NCBI GenBank assembly: GCA_013177995.1
Contig: JABLXN010000014.1
Span: forward strand, 1 to 64,000
Direction of reading: 5' to 3'
Length of the DNA stretch: 64,000 bases
DNA from: Brevinematales bacterium
GTDB lineage: Bacteria; Spirochaetota; Brevinematia; Brevinematales; Thermospiraceae
The notes beneath the pieces were generated by a model. It saw nothing but the letters and a program-made list of their open reading frames with translations. It searched no databases and had not been told where the DNA came from. Position numbers and translations under genes: made by a program. Shown here piece by piece: positions 32,364-41,055 of the stretch. Every line of letters begins with the position of its first letter. Position 1 is the stretch's first letter.

Positions 32364-33311
32364 ATGCAACAAAAACTATGGATTTCCCTGATCTTCAGTC
32401 TTAATATAATTATGCTCTTTTCCTGCCAAAAACATTTTGATCGGGGAATGGTATATTTTTTTCAAATGAAATACACCAACGCTATAGAAGAATTTTCCCT
32501 TGCGTTTGCTCAAAATGACAGACCAATTGAGGCCGCAATCATGCAAATGGAATCTCTTCGAAACCTCCAAGAATATGAGGTAGGCCTTCGTGTATGTGAT
32601 TTGGCTCTCAAAAGTTTTTCTAATTCTCTTGCATTAAGAATAGAAAAACTCCTTCTTGCGGCGGACATTTTCACTTCTGGTCAAACCAAAGACGATACAT
32701 TAGTAGTAGAATGCTATATAGAAAGCAAAAAATATTCTCCTACAAACTCTTGGGATTATAGAGCATTAGGGAGCTTTTTTCATAGCGTGATGCACGACCA
32801 ACCACGGGCTGTCTGGTGTTATTCAAAAGCCATAGAAATAGACCCAAAATTTTATGTTGCCTACTTTGGACGAGGATATATTTATTTCAATTTGGGTTAC
32901 TATGAAAAGGCTCTGGAGGACTATTCTCTTGCTATCTCACTAAATCCTAAAAACGCTGTCGCCTACAATAATCGAGCAGTTATTTATGAGAAACTTCGTG
33001 AATATCGCAAGGCACTCAAAGACTATTCTTCGGCTATCGCTCTATGCCAGAATAATCCTTATTTTTATGACAATAGAGGACACATATATTATTATCTTGG
33101 TAAATATACCAAGGCTATTCAAGACTATACAAAGGCTATAGAGCTTCATCCTACCTTTACTGATGCCTATCTGCACCGCGGGGATGTGTACTTTGCACTT
33201 CGACAATATGATAAAGCAAAACTTGATTTGGAAAAAGCTATCGAACTTGATCCAAATGGAGAAACAAGAAAGTTAGCTGAGCAAATACTCTTTTTTTTAC
33301 CTCGGGAATAA
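32364..33311 (+). CDS. TPR-repeat lipoprotein
   Basis: 315 residues. A lipoprotein signal ends in LFSC (Cys about 21). At least five tetratricopeptide repeats follow from about 130 to the end, each with the pattern AYFGRGYIYFNLGYYEKALEDY; they form a protein-protein interaction solenoid, probably at the periplasmic face of a membrane. Base composition is visibly more AT-rich than the neighbouring genes, which may indicate a different origin. No Shine-Dalgarno precedes the ATG and the -10 box ends 6 bp before it. Function unknown. Confidence 0.85.
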   Translation: MQQKLWISLIFSLNIIMLFSCQKHFDRGMVYFFQMKYTNAIEEFSLAFAQNDRPIEAAIMQMESLRNLQEYEVGLRVCDLALKSFSNSLALRIEKLLLAADIFTSGQTKDDTLVVECYIESKKYSPTNSWDYRALGSFFHSVMHDQPRAVWCYSKAIEIDPKFYVAYFGRGYIYFNLGYYEKALEDYSLAISLNPKNAVAYNNRAVIYEKLREYRKALKDYSSAIALCQNNPYFYDNRGHIYYYLGKYTKAIQDYTKAIELHPTFTDAYLHRGDVYFALRQYDKAKLDLEKAIELDPNGETRKLAEQILFFLPRE

Positions 33312-33359
33312 TCTCACAAAAACATATTATTCCCATTGCGAGAGCATTCTCCCCTCCCC

Positions 33360-33388
33360 TTGCCTTTTTTCCCTCTTCTCCCTACAAT
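33360..33388 (+). promoter_or_regulatory. Promoter of tlyA
   Basis: TTGCCT (33360-33365), 17-bp spacer, TACAAT (33383-33388); GAAGGAG at 33395-33401. Confidence 0.6.
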
Positions 33389-33409
33389 AATAGGGAAGGA
33401 GACGTTTCC

Positions 33410-34168
33410 ATGGCAACTCCGAAGCACCGACTTGATCAATTTCTCGTCGAACAAGGGATATTCCCCTCCAGACAAAAGGCCCAGGCCGCTATCTTGGCCG
33501 GTGAAGTACTTGTAAACGACCAAGTCATCACCAAAGCCGGCCATACCGTTCGAGAAAATGATCACATCCGCTTAAAACAATCCTTCCCTTATGTAAGTCG
33601 TGGAGCCCTCAAACTTCTCCATGCCCTGGACACCTTCCACCTTTCTCCGGAGGGCCAGGTAGCCATCGATATCGGTTCCTCCACAGGAGGATTTACCCAG
33701 GTACTTCTGGAACGTGGAGCCCGCTTAGTCTACGCCATTGACAGTGGCACCAACCAGCTTGACTGGAAGCTTCGCTCCGATCCCCGGGTTATCTGCCGGG
33801 AAAACACCAACGCCCGTTATCTTCGCCCTGAAGATTTTGATCCCAGCCCCACCTTTGCTACCATTGACGTTTCTTTTATCTCCCTCACCAAAATTCTTCC
33901 TCCGTTAGTCACTATCCTCGCCATCCCCTTCACCATCGTCTGCCTTATCAAACCCCAATTTGAAGTTGGTCCAGAACTCGTAGGAGAAAAAGGTTTTGTA
34001 GATCCCTCCCATCATCCAAAAGCATGGGAAATCGTACTCACTTGTGCCCATCAGCTGAAGCTGAAAACATCTCAAATTATCCCCTCACCTATTACCGGAC
34101 AAAAAAGCAAAAACCAGGAATACCTTATAGCCCTCTTTTCACAACAAGGAGAAAAGGATGAGCTTTGA
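33410..34168 (+). CDS. tlyA: TlyA-family rRNA 2'-O-methyltransferase
   Basis: 252 residues. An S4 RNA-binding domain (HRLDQFLVEQGIFPSRQKAQ, 6-65) is followed by an FtsJ-like Rossmann methyltransferase with AIDIGSSTGGFTQVLLERGA as the SAM site and TIDVSFISL. The family methylates ribose 2'-hydroxyls of rRNA cytidines; it was first named hemolysin. Spirochaete homologues are common. Its last 11 bp overlap the small Cys-rich frame. Confidence 0.93.
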   Translation: MATPKHRLDQFLVEQGIFPSRQKAQAAILAGEVLVNDQVITKAGHTVRENDHIRLKQSFPYVSRGALKLLHALDTFHLSPEGQVAIDIGSSTGGFTQVLLERGARLVYAIDSGTNQLDWKLRSDPRVICRENTNARYLRPEDFDPSPTFATIDVSFISLTKILPPLVTILAIPFTIVCLIKPQFEVGPELVGEKGFVDPSHHPKAWEIVLTCAHQLKLKTSQIIPSPITGQKSKNQEYLIALFSQQGEKDEL

Positions 34169-34349
34169 ATGCAAATTTTACGACAAAGGATTCTGTATAA
34201 GACTTGAAAAAACCTGCAAACCAGGACAAGCGGGGTGTGTGCTTTTTGGAAAAGTGAAGTTTATTTCTCCTTCTCCGGAGCCTGATACAAACTCACCCGA
34301 TTCTTCCCCGCCTTCTTCGACTGATACAGAGCATCATCGGCCGCATTGA
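34158..34349 (+). CDS. Small four-cysteine protein
   Basis: 63 residues. The first 36 look like a designed small domain: MSFECKFYDKGFCIRLEKTC, then KPGQAGCVLFGKVKFI, with Cys at 5, 13, 20 and 27, suggesting a metal site. The remaining 27 residues are Pro/Ser/Asp-rich and low in complexity. They are encoded where the gene overlaps the 3' end of the convergent GGDEF gene by 89 bp, so they may be shaped by that gene. A ribosome site (GGAGAAAAGG) lies in the tlyA end. Translation is probable; function is unknown. Confidence 0.6.
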   Translation: MSFECKFYDKGFCIRLEKTCKPGQAGCVLFGKVKFISPSPEPDTNSPDSSPPSSTDTEHHRPH

Positions 34350-35388
34350 AGATATAGTACGCCTCTTCCCCATGCGTGGGAAACTCAGAAACCCCCATAC
34401 TCAGGGTAAACCCAAAGGACTTCCCATCCTCTGTGGTAATGGTGATAGTACGCACCAATTTCAGAAGCCTTTCACATACCTTGAGAGCTTCCTCCCCCCG
34501 CGTATTGGTAAGAAGCAGAACAAACTCATCCCCCCCATACCGGGCCGCAATATCCACATCCCTTCTCACCGTTCGCTGAATACAAGAAGCCAATTCCTTG
34601 AGAGCCCTATCCCCATAACTGTGGCCATAGGTATCGTTTATCCGCTTGAAGTCATCAATATCAAAGATAACAAACGAGAAAAATCTCCCATACCGAAGGC
34701 TCCGCTCAATCTCCTCGTCCATCTCCTTTTGAAAATAATGGGTATTATACAGCCCCGTAAGCCTGTCATGAATAGCGAGACTATAGTGACGGGCATTTTC
34801 CAAGATGGTGGAAGCAAAATTGGCAATAATCATCACCACTTCCATATCCTCACTGTTGAACTCTCGCTTATCCACCGTATTGGTAATCTCAAGAAGGGCC
34901 TCAACCACCCCATCAACCTTCAGTGGAACTACAATAACGGACTTAATTTCTCGACGCAATACCTCACCAATCACCGGTTGAGAATACGACGTCTGACGAA
35001 TATTGGGCACAAGGATTGGTGTTTCCTTGACAAAGGCGTCTCCCACCACCCCCTCACCCGGCACGATCTTGTAATCCTTCACCACCTCTCCAAAACTCTC
35101 AAGCATGATGCGGTTATTTTCATACACATACATATCCTGATAATTCAGGATATTTTTGTCCCTGTCATACACCACCAGGGCCCCCTGGCTGGCTTCAACA
35201 GACTCAATAGCAAAACGAACAATCATGGTTTTGAGGATTTCTGTTTCCTGAAGATCCAAAATTCGTAGAAACTCACTCATCTCCTTGATAATTTTGAGCG
35301 CGCGATCCCTTTTGACAAAACCTTCATAATAATCGACACCTGTTGACGACACACCATGAGAAGCCAAATGTGTTTCTCTGCGTCTCAC
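34261..35388 (-). CDS. GAF-GGDEF diguanylate cyclase
   Basis: 375 residues, cytoplasmic. A GAF domain (about 30-200; GEGVVGDAFVKETPILVPN) precedes a GGDEF domain (about 205-370) with FDIDDFKRINDTYGHSYGD and the active-site YGGDEF. The inhibitory RxxD site (RDVD) lies five residues before GGDEF, so product feedback by c-di-GMP is expected. It overlaps dxs by 4 bp (ATGA). Confidence 0.92.
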   Translation of the reverse strand: MRRRETHLASHGVSSTGVDYYEGFVKRDRALKIIKEMSEFLRILDLQETEILKTMIVRFAIESVEASQGALVVYDRDKNILNYQDMYVYENNRIMLESFGEVVKDYKIVPGEGVVGDAFVKETPILVPNIRQTSYSQPVIGEVLRREIKSVIVVPLKVDGVVEALLEITNTVDKREFNSEDMEVVMIIANFASTILENARHYSLAIHDRLTGLYNTHYFQKEMDEEIERSLRYGRFFSFVIFDIDDFKRINDTYGHSYGDRALKELASCIQRTVRRDVDIAARYGGDEFVLLLTNTRGEEALKVCERLLKLVRTITITTEDGKSFGFTLSMGVSEFPTHGEEAYYIFNAADDALYQSKKAGKNRVSLYQAPEKEK

Positions 35389-37250
35389 GAGTTTTTGAGT
35401 TCTCCTCGTTTTATTATAGCGATAATCTCTTCCCTTGTCAAGCCTTCCTCCTTGAGAAGCTCCTCTCTTGTCCCCACCTCAGGATAATGATCGGCGACGG
35501 CGAGCACCTCTACCTTTTCTCCTACCACCGCCCTCAGGTGCTCCCCAATCCCTCCACGAACAATACCCTCTTCCAGCACATACACCCGTTTGTATCGAGA
35601 GAGTATCTCGTAGGTTATAGTATGTATCGGCTTTATATAACGAAGGTTTAATACCGAGACACCATATCCTTCCTTAGCTAGTGCATCTGCTACTTCAAAA
35701 GCCTCTCCCAGGAGTGCCCCAACCCCAACTAAAAGCACCTCTCCCCCTTCCCGACAAAGCACCGGCTTTCCATCCAGGGGATACTTTGCTGGTTCATACC
35801 CATCCCACTCATGGGCAATAGCCTTTGGGTAACGAATAGCCACAGGCCCCCTCGCTTCTCTCACAGCATATTCTACCATCATCTGAAGTTCCCTTCCTGT
35901 CGCTGGGGCCATCACCATCATCCCCGGGATCATGGAGAGATAAGCGATATCAAAAATTCCCTGATGTGTCTCCCCATCTCCTGGAACAAGCCCCGCCCTA
36001 TCCAAGGCAAACACCACGTGGGCCCTAGAAATCCCAATATCATGCACAAGCTGATCAAAAGCCCTCTGCAAAAAGGTCGAATAAATAGCCACCACAGGAA
36101 TAAACCCTCGAAGAGCAAGCCCAAAAGCAAAGGTAACCGCATGTTGTTCGGCAATCCCCACATCAGCAAATCTCTCTGGATAGAGAGAAGCAAACTCCGA
36201 AAGCCCCGTCCCACTCTCCATGGCCGCTGTGATAGCAAAAAGCCGTGGTTCACAAGCGGCAAGGCTTACCATCGTATCCCCAAAGATCTCAGAAAAGCTT
36301 CTCCCCTCAGTAGGGATCTCGCCGGGTGCACAGACCTTTGGGGCACTTATCCCATGGTAACGCTCTGGATTCTCCTCCGATGGCTGATAATCTTTTCCCT
36401 TGATGGTACGAACATGAACAAGCACCGGTTTATCAAGTCCCTTTATCCCTTCAAAGGTTTTGAGAAGCCCTTTGAGGTTATGCCCATCAAGAGGCCCATA
36501 ATAACAAATATTGAGGTCCTCAAAAAAGTTCCGTTTTCTCCCTACAATCCTCCATAGCTGTCTCTTGATCCATTCCTTCGTATGATACAAAATTCCCACA
36601 AAAAAGCCCGTCCATCGCCACCGACGTTTCACGTCCTCAAGAAGCTTCTTGGCCCGGAAATAGGCGCTTGACTGAAAAAGTTTGTCAAAATACGAAGCAA
36701 TCCCTCCGACATTCTCAGAGATAGACATTCCGTTGTCATTGAGAATAATAATCACCGGCAAAGACTCATAGGCAATCTGATTGAGGGCTTCATACACTAA
36801 CCCCGCCGTAAAAGCCCCATCCCCAATCACCACAATCGTCTCAGAGTGGTCTCCCTGCAGTCTCTTTGCCCTGGCTATTCCTGCCGCAATCGAAAGAGAG
36901 GTAGAGCTATGACCTGCATGCACCGCGTCATAAAAACTCTCTTTGGGATCGGGAAAGCCCTTCAGCCCACCCTTCTGTCGAAGCGTTGAAAATTTTTCCC
37001 GTCTTCCGGTAAGTATTTTGTGCACATAACATTGATGCCCCACATCCCAGATGAGCGTATCCTCGGGAAGATGAAACGCTCTGTGAATGGCCAAGGTGAG
37101 TTCCACTACCCCAAGATTCGACGCCAAGTGTCCCCCCGTTTTTGAAACAGAATCAATGAGAAAGGATCGAATCTCTGTTGCCAAGGTATTCAACTCAGCC
37201 AAAGAAAGACTTTTCAGATCCTCCGGAGAGGATATTCGTTCAAGTAGCAT
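35385..37250 (-). CDS. dxs: 1-Deoxy-D-xylulose-5-phosphate synthase
   Basis: 621 residues from the chosen ATG. ThDP motif GDGAFTAGLVYEALNQ, transketolase central region HAVTFAFGLALRG with its catalytic Glu in AEQHA, and the C-terminal VLEEGIVRGGIGEHL are all visible. It joins pyruvate and glyceraldehyde-3-phosphate in the first step of the MEP isoprenoid pathway. The longer frame (37283) overlaps the upstream gene; ATG 37250 lies 7 bp after that stop with a GGGAG site. Confidence 0.94.
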   Translation of the reverse strand: MLLERISSPEDLKSLSLAELNTLATEIRSFLIDSVSKTGGHLASNLGVVELTLAIHRAFHLPEDTLIWDVGHQCYVHKILTGRREKFSTLRQKGGLKGFPDPKESFYDAVHAGHSSTSLSIAAGIARAKRLQGDHSETIVVIGDGAFTAGLVYEALNQIAYESLPVIIILNDNGMSISENVGGIASYFDKLFQSSAYFRAKKLLEDVKRRWRWTGFFVGILYHTKEWIKRQLWRIVGRKRNFFEDLNICYYGPLDGHNLKGLLKTFEGIKGLDKPVLVHVRTIKGKDYQPSEENPERYHGISAPKVCAPGEIPTEGRSFSEIFGDTMVSLAACEPRLFAITAAMESGTGLSEFASLYPERFADVGIAEQHAVTFAFGLALRGFIPVVAIYSTFLQRAFDQLVHDIGISRAHVVFALDRAGLVPGDGETHQGIFDIAYLSMIPGMMVMAPATGRELQMMVEYAVREARGPVAIRYPKAIAHEWDGYEPAKYPLDGKPVLCREGGEVLLVGVGALLGEAFEVADALAKEGYGVSVLNLRYIKPIHTITYEILSRYKRVYVLEEGIVRGGIGEHLRAVVGEKVEVLAVADHYPEVGTREELLKEEGLTREEIIAIIKRGELKNS

Positions 37251-37257
37251 AGAACGT

Positions 37258-37974
37258 TTACTCCCTGAAAATAAGATCCACAAGCCGATTGAGATACTGA
37301 AGAATCAGCGTCTTCTTTTTCTCTTCGGCTATTCCCTTGAGAACCAGTTCATACGCCGACTGGTTCGTTTCCACAACAAGATTGGTGATAGCATTGCTCA
37401 CAACAAGATTTGTTCTGATATCCGTGTAGTTTGTTTTGAAAATCAGGTCCGCTTCCGTAAGGAAAGGCTCACGCGTTTTGTCCTCCTGGACCAACTGAAA
37501 ACGAAGATTGTACAAAGCCGACGAAGGAATGGTCATATTCGCCTGAACAAAACGCATCATAGCCTCCCCCTGAAAAAGAAAGCTATAGATCTGCCCACCA
37601 ATCTCTGACTGAAACCGTCCCTCGAGTCGGAGCCATTTCCCCTCTTTCGATATCACACGAGCAGGAAGAACAAGGCGCCTCTCCTCACTGAGAGAGTACT
37701 GTCTCTGCCCTTTGCGCGTCGTCTGTTCCACCACTTCACCCTCAGGGTAGAAGTTCAACACCCCACCCCGACCATAGAGAGGGGTACTATTTTCATTTCC
37801 GCTTCTTTTCTGGTCCTCTTTGAGTTTGAGTACGGTTTTCTCAGAAAACACGACAAGGAGAACATCCCCCTCTTCCACCTTGACTGTATAGAGAGAGGCA
37901 TCGGGAGTGTTCCACACACTCCCGGCCCATACGATATTTCCTATCAACCACATGATGGCAAGCGCTTTTTTCAT
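37258..37974 (-). CDS. Exported protein, possibly FlgH (flagellar L-ring)-like
   Basis: 238 residues with a signal peptide (KALAIMWLIGNIVWAG). The mature start SVWNTPDASLYTVKVEEGDV resembles the FlgH opening (S-L-W ... GD), and LFQGEAMMRFVQANMTIPSS recalls the FlgH stretch with N-T-I-x-SS. Overall similarity is weak and the end is a Lys-rich helix. Many spirochaetes lack L and P rings, although Leptospira keeps genes for them. It lies between ftsH and dxs in the same direction. Assignment is tentative. Confidence 0.5.
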   Translation of the reverse strand: MKKALAIMWLIGNIVWAGSVWNTPDASLYTVKVEEGDVLLVVFSEKTVLKLKEDQKRSGNENSTPLYGRGGVLNFYPEGEVVEQTTRKGQRQYSLSEERRLVLPARVISKEGKWLRLEGRFQSEIGGQIYSFLFQGEAMMRFVQANMTIPSSALYNLRFQLVQEDKTREPFLTEADLIFKTNYTDIRTNLVVSNAITNLVVETNQSAYELVLKGIAEEKKKTLILQYLNRLVDLIFRE

Positions 37975-38033
37975 GCCATCCTCCTTTTTCTGGTCCTCTC
38001 CTGAGTATCGACCAGAAAGTTTGTTTTCTTCAC

Positions 38034-39941
38034 CTATGCCTGAGAAGGATTTTCAAGTTCCTTCTTGATCAGTTCAAGGCGAGGAAATTGTTTCTTGGGT
38101 GCCTCTCCGAGAAGTTCTTTGAGATCTTCACCGGTAAGCACCTCTTTTTCTATGAGGGTCTTGGCAAGAAGATCCAGCTTTTTCTCATGCTTTTTGAGAA
38201 GTTTCAATGCCTCCTCATAGCAATGCGTGATGATCTTCTGGACTTCTTCATCAATGAGCTCGTGAATCTTCTCACTGAAGTTCTTGCGTGTCACAAGGTC
38301 CTTGCCAAGAAATACAGGTCCCTCAGTCTCCCCATAACGCACAGGTCCAAGAATATCGCTCATCCCCCATTCACAGACCATCGTTCTCACAAAACGGGTC
38401 ACATGGTCAATATCACTGGAAGCTCCACTGGAGATATAGTCCTTGCCAAACTTGAGTTCTTCAGCAGCACGCCCACCCATGGCCATGATAATATTCTGGA
38501 TGGCTTCTTCTTTGACAATACTACGTTTTTCCACCTCCGGGAGATGATAGGTGATACCCAAAGCCTGGCCACGAGGGATAATGGTCACCTTGTGCACAGG
38601 ATCATTGAGAGGAAGAATGTGTCCTAAGATAGCATGACCTGCCTCATGATACGCTGTCATCCATTTGTCTTCTTCGGAGAGAACAAGGCTACGTCTTTCA
38701 GGACCAAGGCTTACCTTGTCCTTGGCAAACTCAAGGTCTTCCATGGTGACCTTCTTGCGGTTATTTCGAGCCGCATTGAGAGCCGCTTCGTTGACAAGAT
38801 TCTCCAGATCAGCCCCGGTAAATCCCGGCGTTCCTCTGGCTATAATCGAAAGGTCCACATCCTCAGCCAAAGGCACCTTACGCGTATGAATTTTCAGGAT
38901 AGCCTCGCGAGCCTTGACATCCGGCTTGTCCACCACTACCTGTCTATCAAAACGACCAGGGCGAAGAAGAGCTGGATCAAGAATATCCGGGCGGTTCGTA
39001 GCCGCAAGGATAATCAACCCTTCAGAGGAATCAAAACCATCCATTTCTACTAAAATCTGGTTGAGGGTCTGTTCACGCTCATCATGAGAACCACCAAGAC
39101 CAGCCCCACGAGAACGTCCCACCGCATCGAGCTCGTCGATAAACACAATACAGGGGGCATGCTTGCGGGCTTCAGAGAAGAGATCCCTCACACGAGCCGC
39201 TCCCACGCCCACAAACATTTCTACAAACTCAGAGCCACTTACACTAAAGAAAGGCACTCGTGCCTCTCCTGCCACTGCCTTGGCAAGAAGGGTTTTTCCC
39301 GTTCCAGGCGATCCAACCAGAAGCACTCCCTTCGGAATACGCGCTCCTATGGCATTGAACTTTTCAGGGCGTTTCAAAAACTCCACCACTTCCTGAAGAT
39401 CCTGTTTTGCCTCTTCACAGCCAGCTACATCACTGAAACGAATCTTGTTCGTATTCTCTCTATGGAGTCTTGCCCTGGATTTTGAAAAGGTAAAGGCCCT
39501 GGACGAATCCCCAGCCTGGGCACCACGCATCACAAAGAGCAGAAATCCCACAAAAAGAAGCCCTCCAACAATCATCCAGGTGAGAGACCACCCACTCTGA
39601 TCCTTCACCTTCTCTCCTATGATCTCTACCCCGGCCTGTTTAAGAAGGGGCAAAAGCTCCTCATCCATAAGGGGAAGAATTGTCACAAACCTGGTAGCAT
39701 TTTCCACTCTATTTTTGAATTCCCCCTGAATCACCTGTCCTTCAATGCGAACAAGAGCCACATTCCCATTGGTTACCTGTGCCAAAAACTGAGTATAGGA
39801 GAGATTTTTCTCCCCTGGCTGGCTGGTAAACTGAAGTACCACAAAAGTACCCAAGAGAACAATCAGCAAAAAAATCCCCACATACATCGACTGATTATTC
39901 TGGGGAGGATAAGGGTTATTCCGCTTTGACTTTCGTGCCAT
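38034..39941 (-). CDS. ftsH: ATP-dependent zinc metalloprotease FtsH
   Basis: 635 residues. Two inner-membrane helices (about 17-40 and 118-140) flank a small periplasmic domain. The AAA domain has the Walker A GSPGTGKT (Ser in place of the common Pro), Walker [13 protein letters not shown] and the second region of homology. The protease has [12 protein letters not shown] (HExxH zinc site). It degrades membrane and short-lived cytoplasmic proteins, including LpxC in enterobacteria; lpxC is in this window. It lies 3 bp after hpt. Confidence 0.96.
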   Translation of the reverse strand: MARKSKRNNPYPPQNNQSMYVGIFLLIVLLGTFVVLQFTSQPGEKNLSYTQFLAQVTNGNVALVRIEGQVIQGEFKNRVENATRFVTILPLMDEELLPLLKQAGVEIIGEKVKDQSGWSLTWMIVGGLLFVGFLLFVMRGAQAGDSSRAFTFSKSRARLHRENTNKIRFSDVAGCEEAKQDLQEVVEFLKRPEKFNAIGARIPKGVLLVGSPGTGKTLLAKAVAGEARVPFFSVSGSEFVEMFVGVGAARVRDLFSEARKHAPCIVFIDELDAVGRSRGAGLGGSHDEREQTLNQILVEMDGFDSSEGLIILAATNRPDILDPALLRPGRFDRQVVVDKPDVKAREAILKIHTRKVPLAEDVDLSIIARGTPGFTGADLENLVNEAALNAARNNRKKVTMEDLEFAKDKVSLGPERRSLVLSEEDKWMTAYHEAGHAILGHILPLNDPVHKVTIIPRGQALGITYHLPEVEKRSIVKEEAIQNIIMAMGGRAAEELKFGKDYISSGASSDIDHVTRFVRTMVCEWGMSDILGPVRYGETEGPVFLGKDLVTRKNFSEKIHELIDEEVQKIITHCYEEALKLLKKHEKKLDLLAKTLIEKEVLTGEDLKELLGEAPKKQFPRLELIKKELENPSQA

Positions 39942-39944
39942 ACG

Positions 39945-40475
39945 CTATCTCTCCTCTGTGTTTCTCAAAATCCCGATGTAAGGCAAATTTCGATAGTATT
40001 CATTATAATCCAGACCATACCCAACAACAAACGCATCCTCAATGGTAAAACCCACAAAATCAGCCTTCATCTCCACTTTTCGCCGGGATGGTTTGTCCAA
40101 TAGGGTGGCTACTCTCATTTCAGCGGGACAATGCATGGTGACAAAGTGCTCCAGCACCTTGGAAAGAGTAAGCCCTGTATCCACAATATCCTCTACCACC
40201 AGAAGCTTTTCTCCCCGACAGGTTTGTTGCAAATCCTTGAGAATACGCACCTGTCCTGAACTCTGTGTCCCCACATAACTCTCCGTAGCGATAAAATCGA
40301 CTTTGAGTCGTGAGCTCTTCAAACACCGAACAAGATCAGCAAAAAAAACAAACGACCCCTTGAGATTCGCTACACAGAGAACCTCACCTCCACCAATCCA
40401 TCGATCAATCTCTTCGGCCATTTCCCTTATCCGGGATTGAATACGCTCAGCAGAAATATACACATCTATCGACAC
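39945..40475 (-). CDS. hpt: Hypoxanthine phosphoribosyltransferase
   Basis: 176 residues. The PRPP-binding loop KLLVVEDIVDTGLTLS and the flexible loop after FIATESYVG mark a type I phosphoribosyltransferase of the purine salvage branch. It converts hypoxanthine (or guanine) and PRPP to the nucleotide. GTG 40475 was chosen because AAAAGGAG sits 7 nt before it and the -10 box (40503-40508) is inside the longer 40532 frame. The hpt-ftsH gene order is common in bacteria. Confidence 0.92.
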   Translation of the reverse strand: MSIDVYISAERIQSRIREMAEEIDRWIGGGEVLCVANLKGSFVFFADLVRCLKSSRLKVDFIATESYVGTQSSGQVRILKDLQQTCRGEKLLVVEDIVDTGLTLSKVLEHFVTMHCPAEMRVATLLDKPSRRKVEMKADFVGFTIEDAFVVGYGLDYNEYYRNLPYIGILRNTEER

Positions 40476-40502
40476 ATTCGTCTCCTTTTCTTTCAGAAGT
40501 TT

Positions 40503-40532
40503 ATTGTAGCACAAAAAAGGAAAAAATGCCAA
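40503..40532 (-). promoter_or_regulatory. Promoter of hpt-ftsH
   Basis: Minus strand TTGGCA (40532-40527), 18-bp spacer, TACAAT (40508-40503). Confidence 0.65.
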
Positions 40533-40568
40533 TTCTTGAAGAGTTCAAACCATTCCTATCTCTAAATT

Positions 40569-40766
40569 GAGACCCTTGCACGGGCGTTTTCTTCCCCTAT
40601 CTGGGTCAGGGGCTACGCCCCTGAAACCCCGTTTTTTCCATTTACAGGGGCTTATTTGTCTTTTTTATTCAAAAAAACATCTTGTTTTATCAATAGAGAT
40701 ATTTTTTGGTTAATTATGCTTTTTTATGACTTTTTTGAGAGCATTGCACGAACTTGCAATGCTCTC
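40569..40766 (+). mobile_element. MITE copy F with covarying hairpin
   Basis: 198 bp in the divergent hpt/rpmF gap. The terminal hairpin (40737-40766) differs from the consensus at arm positions 5 (C to G) and 7 (T to A), and both partners changed to match, so a 12-bp stem is kept. The flanks share AATT (AAATT left, AATTT right), weaker than in other copies. The right end lies 3 bp before the rpmF -35 box. Confidence 0.9.
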
Positions 40767-40769
40767 AAT

Positions 40770-40798
40770 TTGACAATTTTCTTCTTTAACCTTAAAAT
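40770..40798 (+). promoter_or_regulatory. Promoter of the rpmF-plsX-fab operon
   Basis: TTGACA (40770-40775), 17-bp spacer, TAAAAT (40793-40798); AAAGGAGG precedes ATG 40831. Confidence 0.75.
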
Positions 40799-40830
40799 AA
40801 CAGGACATTTACTGGACAAAGGAGGAAACC

Positions 40831-41028
40831 ATGCCAGTACCCAAACATAAAGTAGCAAAATGTAAAAGCCGCATGCGCCGATCCATTGGTTACTACAATC
40901 TGCAGGCTCCGGGGATTTCTCTTTGCCCAAACTGCGGCACTCGCAAGCTTTCTCACCGCGTATGTCCTGAGTGTGGGTACTACAAGGGCAAACAGATTCT
41001 CACAAGAACTATCCGCGAAGAAGCATAA
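40831..41028 (+). CDS. rpmF: Ribosomal protein bL32
   Basis: 65 residues, full length. It starts with the invariant MPVPKHKVAKCKSRMRRS and carries the four-cysteine zinc site CPNC...CPEC. It is a component of the large ribosomal subunit. The rpmF-plsX-fabH order is classical and links ribosome and lipid synthesis. Promoter at 40770-40798. Confidence 0.97.
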   Translation: MPVPKHKVAKCKSRMRRSIGYYNLQAPGISLCPNCGTRKLSHRVCPECGYYKGKQILTRTIREEA

Positions 41029-41055
41029 GTGCATAAAATGGGAAGGTAGGCACTT

